A stretch of DNA of 64,000 bases from Lineus longissimus (lineage: Eukaryota; Nemertea; Pilidiophora; Heteronemertea; Lineidae): contig NC_088313.1 of assembly GCF_910592395.1 (NCBI RefSeq), positions 7,320,501 to 7,384,500 of the forward strand. The letters run 5' to 3'. The position numbers and the translations under genes were made by a program. Of the stretch, positions 55,401 to 64,000 are shown in pieces. How positions within the stretch are numbered: position 1 is the first letter of the stretch; every line of letters begins with the position of its first letter. The notes beneath the pieces were generated by a model. It saw nothing but the letters and a program-made list of their open reading frames with translations, did no database searches and was not told where the DNA came from.

Positions 55401-55922
55401 ACTCGGTTGTTACTGAAGAAATGGATAGACTTAGAAACAAATCTCACTTGAACTTCAATTACACCATACCAACAGTACTTGAACAAGACTATCTGAAATT
55501 AATATTCCACAATACAAGATCCTTAAATCTTCATATGAATGATATATCTGCTGATCACCATATGATGGCGGCAGACATACTACTTATAGCAGAATCTCGT
55601 CTTGTTGCCACAGACACCAATGATTCCTTTGACATCCCAAACTTTCATCTGTTTCGAAATGATCAACTTAATACAACTACTGCAAGAAGACCACCACATG
55701 GTTTGGCTATATATATATCGGCTCCTCTTTCTCAGTTCTGTACAGTTCAACATGTATCAACTCCAAACTTCGAAGCCACCTGCATTTCTTTGTCAAAATC
55801 CATGCTCTTCCTCCAAATCATCTGCTTGTACAAGTCGCCTTCGTGTTCACTTACAGAATTGTGTGCAAAGCTTCAAACAATTGCATCAGAAATAGATCTT
55901 ACAAAACCTTTACTTGTGGTTG
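52335..55922 (+). repeat. 1794-base direct tandem duplication
   Basis: Unit 1 is 52335-54128 and unit 2 is 54129-55922. The units appear identical base for base over the stretches compared, including the whole shared protein. The junction shows 3-base microhomology (TTG at 52332-52334, 54126-54128 and 55920-55922). The break falls within the endonuclease domain, so copy 1 is truncated and copy 2 is complete at its 3' end. Confidence 0.93.
52502..54184 (+). pseudogene. Helentron helicase-endonuclease, copy 1, truncated by duplication
   Basis: 560 codons from ATG 52502; the frame is open from 52442 and includes LSVLIIDEISMVG, helicase motif II. It is identical to copy 2 for 542 residues, then ends with unrelated codons (VKSTLNLEH...) because the duplication junction cuts the endonuclease domain before its GDFNFD motif and SDH motif. 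The endonuclease should be inactive. It also lacks the Rep nuclease and helicase motif I. Confidence 0.88.
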
Positions 55923-56143
55923 GTGATTTCAACTTCGACATTTGGAATGGCAAAAATAAATCACATTTACAAAAAGTATCTAAAATATTAGAATGTGAAC
56001 AATTCATCAACGAAATTACAACTGATTATGATTCACAGATTGACATGGTCTTTTACAATCGAACCAATCTTATTACATCAACAATAGAATCAACATGGTC
56101 AGACCATAAAATAGTACTAATAGGCCTTCCAAATAGTCAATAG
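54296..56143 (+). CDS. Helentron-type Pif1-like helicase C-terminal part fused to AP-endonuclease-like domain
   Basis: 615 aa. Helicase: motif II (IIDEISMV just upstream of the ATG), motif III ITFGDLYQLQPV (~30-41), ELTEIMRQ (~100), LPYMITCNVNISDGLTNGTM (~218-238), and motif V/VI KTIWKAQGYSL and VHYVALSRVTNINGLFIL (~320-365). The endonuclease (EEP) domain follows from about residue 400: KLIFHNTRSL, LLIAESRL, LLVVGDFNFDIW (~545), QIDMVFYNR and TWSDHKIVLI near the end, with GDFN and SDH catalytic motifs present. This helicase-then-endonuclease order is typical of Helentrons (rolling-circle transposons). The N-terminal HUH Rep domain and Walker A are absent: a 5'-truncated copy, or missing upstream exons. 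Confidence 0.88.
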   Translation: MVGRNMFQFLSLRLQELKGNKEPFGGIHVITFGDLYQLQPVMDKWIFSDPAKREKVDYRNLATNLWTGEQFDTNNDNESNQTYSNKAENENECHFEMFELTEIMRQKDDMDFAQLLNRLREGKHTKDDIETLNSRVISKDDPNYPKNALHLYCTRANVSTHNQFVFDHISSEKIIVKPVDTVISDFSDQVKQTIIERIPDDPSVTAGLVNELSVAVGLPYMITCNVNISDGLTNGTMCEMKRIQYMNNFERPAILWVLFQDPEVGKTIRSTYKSFFSTDTPKDWTPIFAVKRTFYRGKSFTPVTRTQFPLTIGASKTIWKAQGYSLKEVVVDMTSHRKINHVHYVALSRVTNINGLFILNLQEDKIGTDSVVTEEMDRLRNKSHLNFNYTIPTVLEQDYLKLIFHNTRSLNLHMNDISADHHMMAADILLIAESRLVATDTNDSFDIPNFHLFRNDQLNTTTARRPPHGLAIYISAPLSQFCTVQHVSTPNFEATCISLSKSMLFLQIICLYKSPSCSLTELCAKLQTIASEIDLTKPLLVVGDFNFDIWNGKNKSHLQKVSKILECEQFINEITTDYDSQIDMVFYNRTNLITSTIESTWSDHKIVLIGLPNSQ

Positions 56144-56146
56144 TAA

Positions 56147-57361
56147 TATAATCATTACAAGAAAAAAATAATTCAGAAGAGGAAGGTGGACTGGGAGGAT
56201 GAGGGGAGGTGGACCAAACTGGGATAGGTCAACAGTGACTGCATTTAAAAAAATCAGGCGAGTGTTTTTTTGCTCACCTGAAATTGTTTAGGTGGACTCA
56301 TTTCTCCCAGGGGCTTGTAGCTCACCTGGTATTACATGTTTTAGGTGCTCAGTTGTTGATGTCAGGTAGACAATTTTTTTCCCACCTCAATTGATTTTAG
56401 GCACTTAATGGGTGGACAAACTCAACTGAGTGCCTCAAAATAAAGTCACTGCAGTCAGGATCACTCATGTTCCAACAGAACAGAGTACTGTACATGTAAT
56501 TCTTAGACCTAATTATTGACTCTCTATGTTAACAGAAAAATGTATAAATATTATAACAGATCCATAATAAGGGGGGCAGAACCGAAAAAGAAACAGTGTG
56601 GACCAGAATCAAATTACTGAAACAATACTCCTTATCCTCCATCCACCAAGTGTACAAAGTTCATTTAAATATACAAAATCCAACCTTTCATGATAAACAT
56701 TTTAAATGAAAAATTATCCAGTACTAAAGCTTTCCACCACCTGCAGCTTAAAAAGATTACTACTGGGGCTGCAACTTGGACAGAAGGGCAAAATAGAAGG
56801 GGGGGGGATAGGGTGTCAGAAAATTCAGTTAAACACTTGGACATTTAATTCTTATGAATACAAGACTAATGGACGTCAATTCACAATATGGCGATATCAG
56901 GATTCAAAGCGATCTACTACAAAAACATTAGTATTTAATTCTTGTGAGTGGTGGATGGACATCAATTCAAACATGTGATATCAGGATTCAAAACGGTGTA
57001 TACACAGACATTAACATTATCAATCTCATGGATTTATGGACGCAAGATTTTGGTAGCAGACATTGCCGTCTGTGGCAGAGGAAAGTTGAAACGACAGTTC
57101 ACTGGAACAAGATAACATGGAAGTGCAGAAATCATGTAATTATTGAAAATGTTCAAGACCTTTTCTTTTCAGGCATCAGAATTTATCAGTTCTTCTTTCA
57201 CGTTAAAGCTTTAATCAACTATCTTTTACTTTATAGACCTCATGCCCCTGTGACTGCTTGGTTACCACTCTTACCACAACAAAGAAGCTTTAAAGCACAA
57301 TGAGATTTTTCCTTTTCTTGCAACATTATCTTCTCTGATTTCAGACATCTTCATCGACAAC
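56147..57361 (+). other. Sequence between helicase and OB-fold genes; no gene recognised
   Basis: It contains a patch of TGCTCACCTGA and AGCTCACCTGG phrases (56270-56340) reminiscent of R1 ends, a G-run (56800-56808) and, at 57332-57345, CTCTGATTTCAG, a good acceptor just before the OB-fold ATG, implying an upstream 5' untranslated exon. Confidence 0.4.
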
Positions 57362-59157
57362 ATGGCATCGAATTCGAACAAAAGAAAATTTGAGGATGAA
57401 CCAAAAATTACCCAAGATCTTTATGTATTCAACACCAGTCCAATGAAGACAAGTAAGGCTAACAAGGATTATTTCAAAGCCATTGCACAAACAAATAAAA
57501 ACACTTACATGGACCTTGTGTGCTTCCAGCCCAAATTGCACAGCCAATTTCGAAGAGCAGAACAACAAAAGTAAGTCTATACTGCCTTGCTAATTCTTCT
57601 CTTCATGCATGCATATACAGTGGAACCTCCCTTAGCGGACACCTCTCTATAAAGGACACTGCTTTTGGTCCCAAATTGGTCATTTCCATTGAATTTGACC
57701 TCCGTGATCAGGACACCTCTCAATTAAGGACACCATTTGCCAGTCCCAAGGGTGTCCTTAATATATAGACATGGAACAATTTGATTATTCACCATGTTAT
57801 CTCCACTGTTTTAGATTTGCAACCTGACTATGGACATTTCTCCAGGCAAACTCCAAAAATTATTCTCCATTGCTTACCTCCCAAATACTTGGAAGTTAGC
57901 AAGTATTCAATAGCTTTAACTTGTGCTTACAAATCTCATTCTAATGTCAATAACATAAAGTCTACATCATTTTCCTTTCATTTGCAGAAGCCCAGTCAAA
58001 CTGAGGGATGCTGCCCTTACAAAAGGTTTTAAAGACGATTCAGTAAATGACTTAAAAGTGACCTACCAAACAAGAATGTCTATTGAAACGCAACCTCTAA
58101 ACTTTAAACCAAAAGCCCCGAAAGTTAAAGTCACACCCACTATCAAGCTCAACTCCCTGAACAACCAAAGGATTTCTCAAAGGGTAGGTGCTGAGTTAAT
58201 GTATTACCCAATCAATATATGAATTAATAACTTCTCAATACCACATGTAGGCTAGTACTACTTATAGTGAAGTACTTGATCAAGATGAAGAGCACCTCCT
58301 GCATAATCTACGTACTGGAAAACTAGAAGTGCTAAACATGACAAGAACCATTTCCCACTTCGAGCAACAGTTTCAACATGAAACACCAACCTTTCAGACT
58401 CCTAATTCCCACTATAGAATACATTGCACAATGTTCAGTGTATGTGTATTCTTGAAATAAATTCAGATGCCATCATGCATCACACATACATGTACTATAA
58501 TCAGATAGGCAATAAAGCATTCCACTCACAACAACTATAAAGAACAACATTTCTCTTACCAACAAAATGACCCTGTGACACTTTGGCATCATTCATGTCT
58601 AACAACTAATTGTCATTATATTTCAGCTCAACATCACAGCGAAGGTGGTGAAAGTACTTGAAGACACCTGCCTCAAAGATGTTCGAGGACAAAGCCTAAA
58701 TGCAAAAGTCATACTTGTTGCAGATGACACCGGATGTGCCAAGTTAACATTATGGGAAAAGTTGATACCTATGGTTGAAAATGAAAAAACCTACCAGTTC
58801 AGTGAATTGTCCGTATACTATTTCGACCAAAACTCATTAACAACCACCCCGGAAACTGCTATCAAAGTTCATACTGACATAACGGTGATTGATATATCAC
58901 AAGATATAATTGAGGAACAACATCTCGATGACACCAACACAACAGTGAAGAATGCCACAGTTCAGCAAGTTTCTGTAACAATGAGAAAGGCATGCTTGTC
59001 TTGTAAACATGTTGTGCCAACAACCGACCACCACACCACAAAGTGTGGAAATTGTGACATGCGCCAGTTAACCAAAATTAGAAACTATCCCATCAGTAAC
59101 ATACAATGTGGACAGACTTGTTCTAAAATTTTGAACCCAATTCGTCAAACTGCATAA
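57362..59157 (+). CDS. OB-fold single-strand DNA-binding (RPA-like) protein with zinc ribbon, 4 exons
   Basis: Exons 57362-57570, 57988-58183, 58251-58439 and 58627-59157; all GT-AG, total 1125 bases, 374 aa, phases consistent. The N-terminus is basic (SNSNKRKFEDEPK). The last exon has an OB-fold: ITAKVVKVLEDTCLKDVRG, VILVADDTGCAKLTLWEKLI, YQFSELSVYYFDQ, followed by a C-x2-C...C-x2-C cluster (CLSCKHVV...CGNCDM) typical of an RPA70-like zinc ribbon. RPA-like genes accompany many Helitrons and Helentrons and are thought to protect single-stranded DNA. It lies 1.2 kb downstream of, and in the same direction as, the helicase-endonuclease. Intron 1 holds a MITE. It looks intact; it could instead be an independent host gene. 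Confidence 0.75.
57617..57778. mobile_element. MITE of the 'GGAACCTC...GGACAC' family, copy 3, in intron 1 of the OB-fold gene
   Basis: It begins CAGTGGAACCTCCCTTAGCG and ACACCTCTCTATAAAGGACA, and ends GGGTGTCCTTAATATATAG. It relates to 9372-9545 and 9745-9890 in the opposite orientation (GGTCCCAAATTGGTCATTTC matches the complement of the internal block). Confidence 0.7.
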
Positions 59158-60086
59158 TTCATTTTCAAATGCACATGATCCAGGCCTATGGTAAAGCCTC
59201 CCAGAAAATGGTGCACCACAGTTTGACATGATATGTAAACCAGCACTAAAAGCGCCCTTCGGGTTGTGCAGTAATTTCATTCAGTTTTGGAAACGAAAAG
59301 CATTTATTTAGTTATAATTTGAATACAAGCAGAATGTTCCTAATTGAAAGTCTATTGTGTTTAGCCTTTTATTATCATGAAACATTGTAATTTCTTACAA
59401 ATCTTATACTGATTTGATTGCATACTAAGTTACATAAATGTTCATTTTCAGTACCCTTCTAACATTGTCTAAAGACCGTGCCGCAAAAACATCCACATTA
59501 TGTATACTCTTACAAATGCAAATAAATAAGACAAATACGTGTATGATTATGAATGCATTAATACTCATGCATATTAACCAGATACAAAATGTAGACATTT
59601 GTAATTGTTTGTTTATACTTCTTAAGAAGGTATTATTTTCTATGTTCTAAGTTTATTTTATGCATCCTTTATGTTCATAGATATAGGGATCATTTCAGAA
59701 GTTTTATCCCAGGAGAGATAACATGATCTTGCATATAAACATTGTAATTTCTGTTAATTCTTGTACTAATTTCATCACATACAAAGTTATGTTAATGTTT
59801 TCCTAAGGACTGTGACGCAAATACGTCCTTATGATCCATTAAGTTACACATGCGTATGAACACATACATGTACATGATTATGAATTCATACGCATGCATA
59901 ACCAGATGCAAAATCTAGATATTTGTAATTGTTTGTAATTTTGGTCATAATGTACCTACATATGTATATTGTTTCATTATGTTCTAAGTTTATTTTACGT
60001 ATCCTATATTGTGTTCATGTATAAATAGATCATCTCAAAATTTAAGCAACCACAGTTTTAACAAAATTTTCTGCTACATGTAATTA
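59158..60086. other. 3' flank of the OB-fold gene; no gene
   Basis: AT-rich. Two partly similar halves (59395-59650 and 59735-60000) share AGACCGTGCCGCAAA/GGACTGTGACGCAAA, CAGATACAAAATGTAGACATT/CAGATGCAAAATCTAGATATT and TTCTAAGTTTATTTTA, so an old ~340-base tandem duplication is present. AATAAA occurs near 59521. Confidence 0.5.
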
Positions 60087-60303
60087 CTGTAACCCTGGAA
60101 ATTTTCGCGAGCTGTTTAATTTTGCTGATTTTGCGCATGGTAGTAATCTGCAAAAATAACCAGCGCGAAATATAATCTTTCTTTCTTGTTAACTGAAGAG
60201 CAATCTCGTGTTCGCAAAATTTATCAGCGCAAAATATAAGTTTTTCATTGATTTTTTACAAATCCGCGAAAATAACCAGCCGCAAATATTTTCCGGGTTA
60301 CAG
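60087..60303. mobile_element. MITE with TA target duplication and inverted CTGTAACCC ends
   Basis: 217 bases: CTGTAACCCTGGAAATTTTC at the left and its inverse (ATATTTTCCGGGTTACAG) at the right, flanked by TA (60085-60086, 60304-60305). Internal CGCGAAAATAACCAGC phrases are repeated. The TA target suggests a Tc1/mariner-type parent. Confidence 0.85.
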
Positions 60304-60305
60304 TA

Positions 60306-62111
60306 TGCAAATTCAACAATTTCTAGTCCAACTCACATGCCAAGAGCCCTGTGTTCTTAAATCCGTTTATTTTTCTTTTGACTGCAATCATTTATGTACA
60401 TACTGTAATTGCCTGCTGGCCAGGATATCACCATTTTTAACTTTTTCACAATATTGAATAAAACTAGTTCTTTTATAAAATCTTGTCTCAATGACTGACT
60501 TCCCACTCATTCAAACCTCTTAACAGCGCTTAAGAACCTATCAACAGTTTCAATATTGTAACAAAAACCAAAACAAGCCCTCTCTGCAACCCCCAATCAG
60601 TTCACATTACTAGTACGTAGTAATGTTAGTCACATTACTAGTACATGGTAATGTTAGAACCCCAAACAATGTATTTGCTGGATATGATGGTGTTTGCAAA
60701 GGTGTCTATAAAGGAAAGTGTCTGGCGAGTGTGGCTTGTGACAGTGAAATCAGTCTGGAGCCATTTATGACACATTGCGTGACTTCAAAGTTGGTCTTGG
60801 TGTTAATTTTGTAAAAATTTTGGGGCTTATATGTAGCAACAAGACAATATTTCAGAATGACGCTATGATCAACACGAACATTAGGCGTAATCTTAGGGTA
60901 GACAGCCTTGTTTGTGGAAATGATGCATTCTCAGGGCTGCTCAAGAACTACAACACTTTCCCAAAATTAACACTAACACCAACTTTGCCAATTGCCATTT
61001 TAAGCCATTGGCTGTAGACCTCAAGAGGCCGCATTCTCATGGTTGAATGAAATATCAATAAACATGTACCCCTGCATTAACCCATGTATTTCAGCTGAGC
61101 GCCAGGCCCTTGGGCCTCTTGTTAAAAGTCATGATATAAAAATTTTACTCATCTCTTGAAAATCAGAGCAGTTGCAGCACATAGTCATGGTCATTTCTTA
61201 TTACAATAAAGGAAATCTCTGTCATAGAAACACTTGGGAAGGTGTATCCTGAGGTGTTTTTGAAGTCAGTTAAAAACAGGTAAGGGTGTTACGAAGATAC
61301 CCCTTCAATAAAAAAATCATAAGTTGAAAAATAGTACACAAGTTATCACAGAAATTCCTGGGTATCAAATTCAGTCAAGTCTGGATGAGAAAACGCCAAT
61401 CCTAACTCTCTATCTGGTCACATGTTTTATACCAAAGCTCTCAAACTTTAACATTTTCTCCAGGATGACACAAAAATGGTCAAAATGGGTTATGTACGGG
61501 ACACAAATTGAGCTGTAGAAAAAAATTGGCCGATCTTAGCACAATTTTCAGTGCGGGGGCATCAAATATAACCCCTAGGAAAGGTGAAAAGCTGAAAAGA
61601 TCATCTCTGCATGCACAAATATCTGAGCTAGACCCCCGTTACGTTTTTTTTTAAAAAAAGCGCCACTGATCTTGAAACACCCCAGATCTTAGTAACGTGC
61701 AGGTTCGGTCATGCTACCTTCAGGTTGCCAACAGGTCAGACAGGTTTCTACTGGTAGCCTCTGAACCAGTGCACCTCTCAAGGTCAGGTTTAGGCCAGGC
61801 CAGGACGGGCGCCCCAGACTACCTGCAGGTTGCCTAGAGGTTTGACTTCTTGAAGTCAAAAACTTGACATTTGAATGTTTGTGGATATTGCTCTGTTTTC
61901 CCTCGGGAACCATAGTCATATAGAGGCAGGTTTTCAGCTCTTCGTTGTCATTTAAGAATATTCCTTAAATAGCACCTTACATGTAAGGGAATTGGAACAC
62001 CCCCTCACACACACCCCTAAGACCTACTCATAAAAGCTGATAAACATTGCTATTTCAATGTCTGAGAACAGTCATTCTTAAAAATCATTAAGGAGAAAAG
62101 TACAGATTACT
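60306..62111. other. No gene recognised; small repeats
   Basis: Contains AATAAA at 60457-60462, a tandem duplication CATTACTAGTAC.T.GTAATGTTAG (60605-60656), an R1-like 3' phrase AGCGCCAGGCCCTTGGGCCT (61099-61118) and one GTTATGTACGGGACA motif (61489-61503). Open frames lack recognisable domains. Confidence 0.4.
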
Positions 62112-62115
62112 TTAA

Positions 62116-62395
62116 CCCTTTGCCTACTGAGCCACTACCCACCCGGGACACGAGAGCACTGATTGTATTTACCTGTGAGAAACGTTGTGAGTACTCGCCA
62201 TTGTGTAGTTCTAATGGCCGCCGAATGTTTGTACTGGTAGCATGAATCATTAGAGTAAATACGAAAGTTGTTAGCAGATGGCAGTACGATGCGTTCATTT
62301 AAAACGAAATTTTTTTAAAGGCGTATCCAGTACGCGTGACTTGTCCTGGGATAGCAAATTAGTGCATACGGGGTGCGCATTACGTAGGCAAAGGG
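62116..62395. mobile_element. MITE with TTAA target duplication and CCCTTTGCCTAC ends
   Basis: 280 bases bounded by CCCTTTGCCTAC and GTAGGCAAAGGG with TTAA on each side (62112-62115, 62396-62399). A CCC start at TTAA is the piggyBac form. No coding region. Confidence 0.9.
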
Positions 62396-62689
62396 TTAAT
62401 ACAGTTTGGAAGAAATACTCATAAGTTGGGAAAAATTGGCCCATCAATTGGGAGGAAAATACTTCTGATTTTCAGCCACTGTATAAGCAGCCCTTTTGAA
62501 GGCTGGTGCCTTGGTACTAAAGGCACCATTTCTTCATAAGTTCCAAATAGGAAAAAGGAATTGGCATGTGTTGACTTGGAAATTTACGGTCTTTTATCAT
62601 AATTGCTGGAGTGATCTGGAACCAAACCCTGTACCACACAGTTGGAGCTTATGGCAAGCCGTTCGTCCAATAATTAAGAAAACCTAGTT

Positions 62690-63640
62690 TTATTAAAGAA
62701 AACCTGGTTTTCTTCTTAAAAAACATAGTTTTCTTCAAGAAAACCATGTTTTCTTTCACGAAACTAGGTTTTCTTTGAAGAAGCATAGGTTGATTTAAAA
62801 ACACATAGTTTTCTTTTAAAAAACCTGGTTTTTTAACAAGATAACTTGGTTTTTTAAATCAACCTATGCTTCTTCGAAGAAAACCTAGTTTCATGGAAGA
62901 AAACATGGTTTTCTTGAAGAAAACTACGTTATATGCAATTCTTTTTCAAAACCAAGTTTTTAATGAAAAAGACCAGGTTATTTTTCATAACCTAGTCTTT
63001 TTACCTCGTCCCTGTTTGGCCTGAGCATGGCAGGGGAGAGGTTGGATTTTGCTTACCCGGGTTAGCAACCCGGGCTACGGATTTACGCTTACTCTGCATG
63101 CGCAGTGAGCTCGTCGATGAAGGAAAGGAACAGACGTACCAAAGGCCGCACAACCCGGGTAAACTACGGTGGATCGCCAATCTCGCCCCAAAGGTCACGC
63201 GCGTGCTGAGGGGACGGGGTAAAAAGACTGGGTTGTTTCGAAACCAGGTTTTCTTCTTTCGAAACTACGTTTTCTTGTTAAAAAACATGGTTTTCTTTGT
63301 TTTCTTCAACGAAACTAGGTTCTTTTGGAAGAAAACCAGGTTTTTATGATAAAAACATGGTTGTTTTAATTATGAGTCAAATGGCTGGATAAAAACATAG
63401 TTTTTTCTTTTTTCGAAACTTGGTTTTGAAGAGAAATCATGGAACCTACACTTTATGCAAAAAGAATAAGTTATTTTTTAAAAAACCTAGTTTCATGGAA
63501 AAAAACCTGGTTTTCTTCAATAAAACATAGTTTTCTTCAAGAAAACCATGTTTTCTTCTTAAAAAACTTAGCTTCATTGAAAAAAACTAGGTTTTCTTGA
63601 AGAAAACTATGTTGTTTAAGAAGAAAACCATGGTGATAAA
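62690..63640. repeat. Array of AAAACC...GGTTTT palindromic units, split by a unique core
   Basis: Dozens of short units such as GAAAACCTGGTTTTCTT, AAAAACATAGTTTTCTTC and GAAACTAGGTTTTC run through 62690-63000 and 63225-63640. They are separated by a GC-rich unrelated core (about 63003-63222) that itself holds inverted ACCCGGGTTAGCAACCCGGG-like words. Each unit is near-palindromic, and larger inverted pairs exist (62760-62800 against 62850-62895, around AAGAAGCATAGGTTGATTTA). No coding. Confidence 0.85.
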
Positions 63641-63802
63641 GGGTCGATCACCTGAACAGAGGGGTACATAGTTCACATTGATCGCTGCATGACAATGACA
63701 CACTAATTTCTCACTACATCTCCTAAATAAGTCTCCTGGGCGTTTTTGCAGCTCTGCCAGATCTAGTGTAAGACCGTGTACTAGTATTATTCTGATTTCA
63801 GG

Positions 63803-64000
63803 GTTTCCGCCAGGGGGGGGGGGGTGGAGGATTCATCCCCCCTAAAATATTTCGAAGGGGGATATCCCCTCCTTAATTTTGAGCTCTAAAGTTTGTTTTA
63901 CTGTCAAATGAGTAATTTTCATGATTTGGTATGTAAAATAAGAGCATTTGGGAGCCAGTTGTAGCGGTTTTAGGGCCAAAAAACGTCTCAGGAGGGGTCA
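63803..64000 (+). mobile_element. Possible left end of another hAT-like element, cut by the window edge
   Basis: CAGGGTTTCCGCCAGGGGGG at 63801-63820 resembles hAT terminal sequence, and GATTCATCCCCCC with its inverse GGGGGATATCCCC follow. Only one end is visible. Confidence 0.25.

Noticed and set aside
62690-63640. CRISPR array
   Set aside because: Units are palindromic words of variable length without constant spacers, and the setting is an animal genome.

Overview
This is a eukaryotic window, almost certainly from a marine invertebrate animal. Split genes with GT-AG introns of tens to hundreds of bases, animal-type retroelements (BEL/Pao, Ty3/Gypsy), PIF/Harbinger, pogo/Tigger, hAT and Helentron-type elements, and repeats of the 'AGCTCACC...GGTGAGC' and 'GGAACCTCT...GGACAC' kinds all point that way. 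The phylum cannot be fixed by eye. No ordinary host housekeeping gene, rRNA, tRNA or CRISPR array was recognised; nearly everything interpretable is mobile DNA or derived from it.

Layout. 1-13 kb: a foldback element; a 2.3-kb Harbinger transposon (33-bp perfect terminal inverted repeats, AGT target duplication) inside a dispersed repeat (family R1); a 4.2-kb element with ~0.7-kb inverted arms carrying a zinc-binding ORF; MITEs and a tRNA-derived SINE. 13.6-19 kb (minus strand): a heavily mutated protein-primed-type B-family DNA polymerase, unusually preceded by phase-0 coding exons. 19-20.9 kb: a truncated second Harbinger and a cluster of a 15-base motif (GTTATGTACGGGACA). 20.9-28.6 kb (minus strand): two split genes, A and B, that share a distinctive C-terminal domain; gene A also has a coiled coil and an RNase H-like (transposase-like) core. 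I could not assign them to a named superfamily, and they are the best candidate for something undescribed. 28.6-30.9 kb: the 5' half of a Ty3/Gypsy-type element, head to head with gene A.

32.7-48.15 kb: a hAT-type element with a 10-exon, ~767-codon transposase gene, interrupted by a full-length BEL/Pao retrotransposon with a single 1831-aa ORF (33.4-40.05 kb) and a pogo/Tigger transposon (40.19-43.31 kb). The hAT element itself sits in a tract marked by the same 15-base motif, next to a THAP-domain ORF. 49.9-64 kb: an R1-like repeat, degenerate tandem repeats, a 1794-bp apparently exact tandem duplication of a Helentron helicase-endonuclease gene, a 4-exon OB-fold (RPA-like) gene with every exon phase consistent, three further MITEs and a striking array of AAAACC...GGTTTT palindromes.

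How it fits together: the window reads as stacked insertions. Several can be ordered: Harbinger into R1, R1 into gene B at a splice donor, BEL and pogo into hAT, hAT into the motif tract. The Helentron helicase-endonuclease and the OB-fold gene plausibly belong to one rolling-circle element. Genes A, B, the THAP ORF and the motif clusters may be parts of one transposon superfamily, which is inference.
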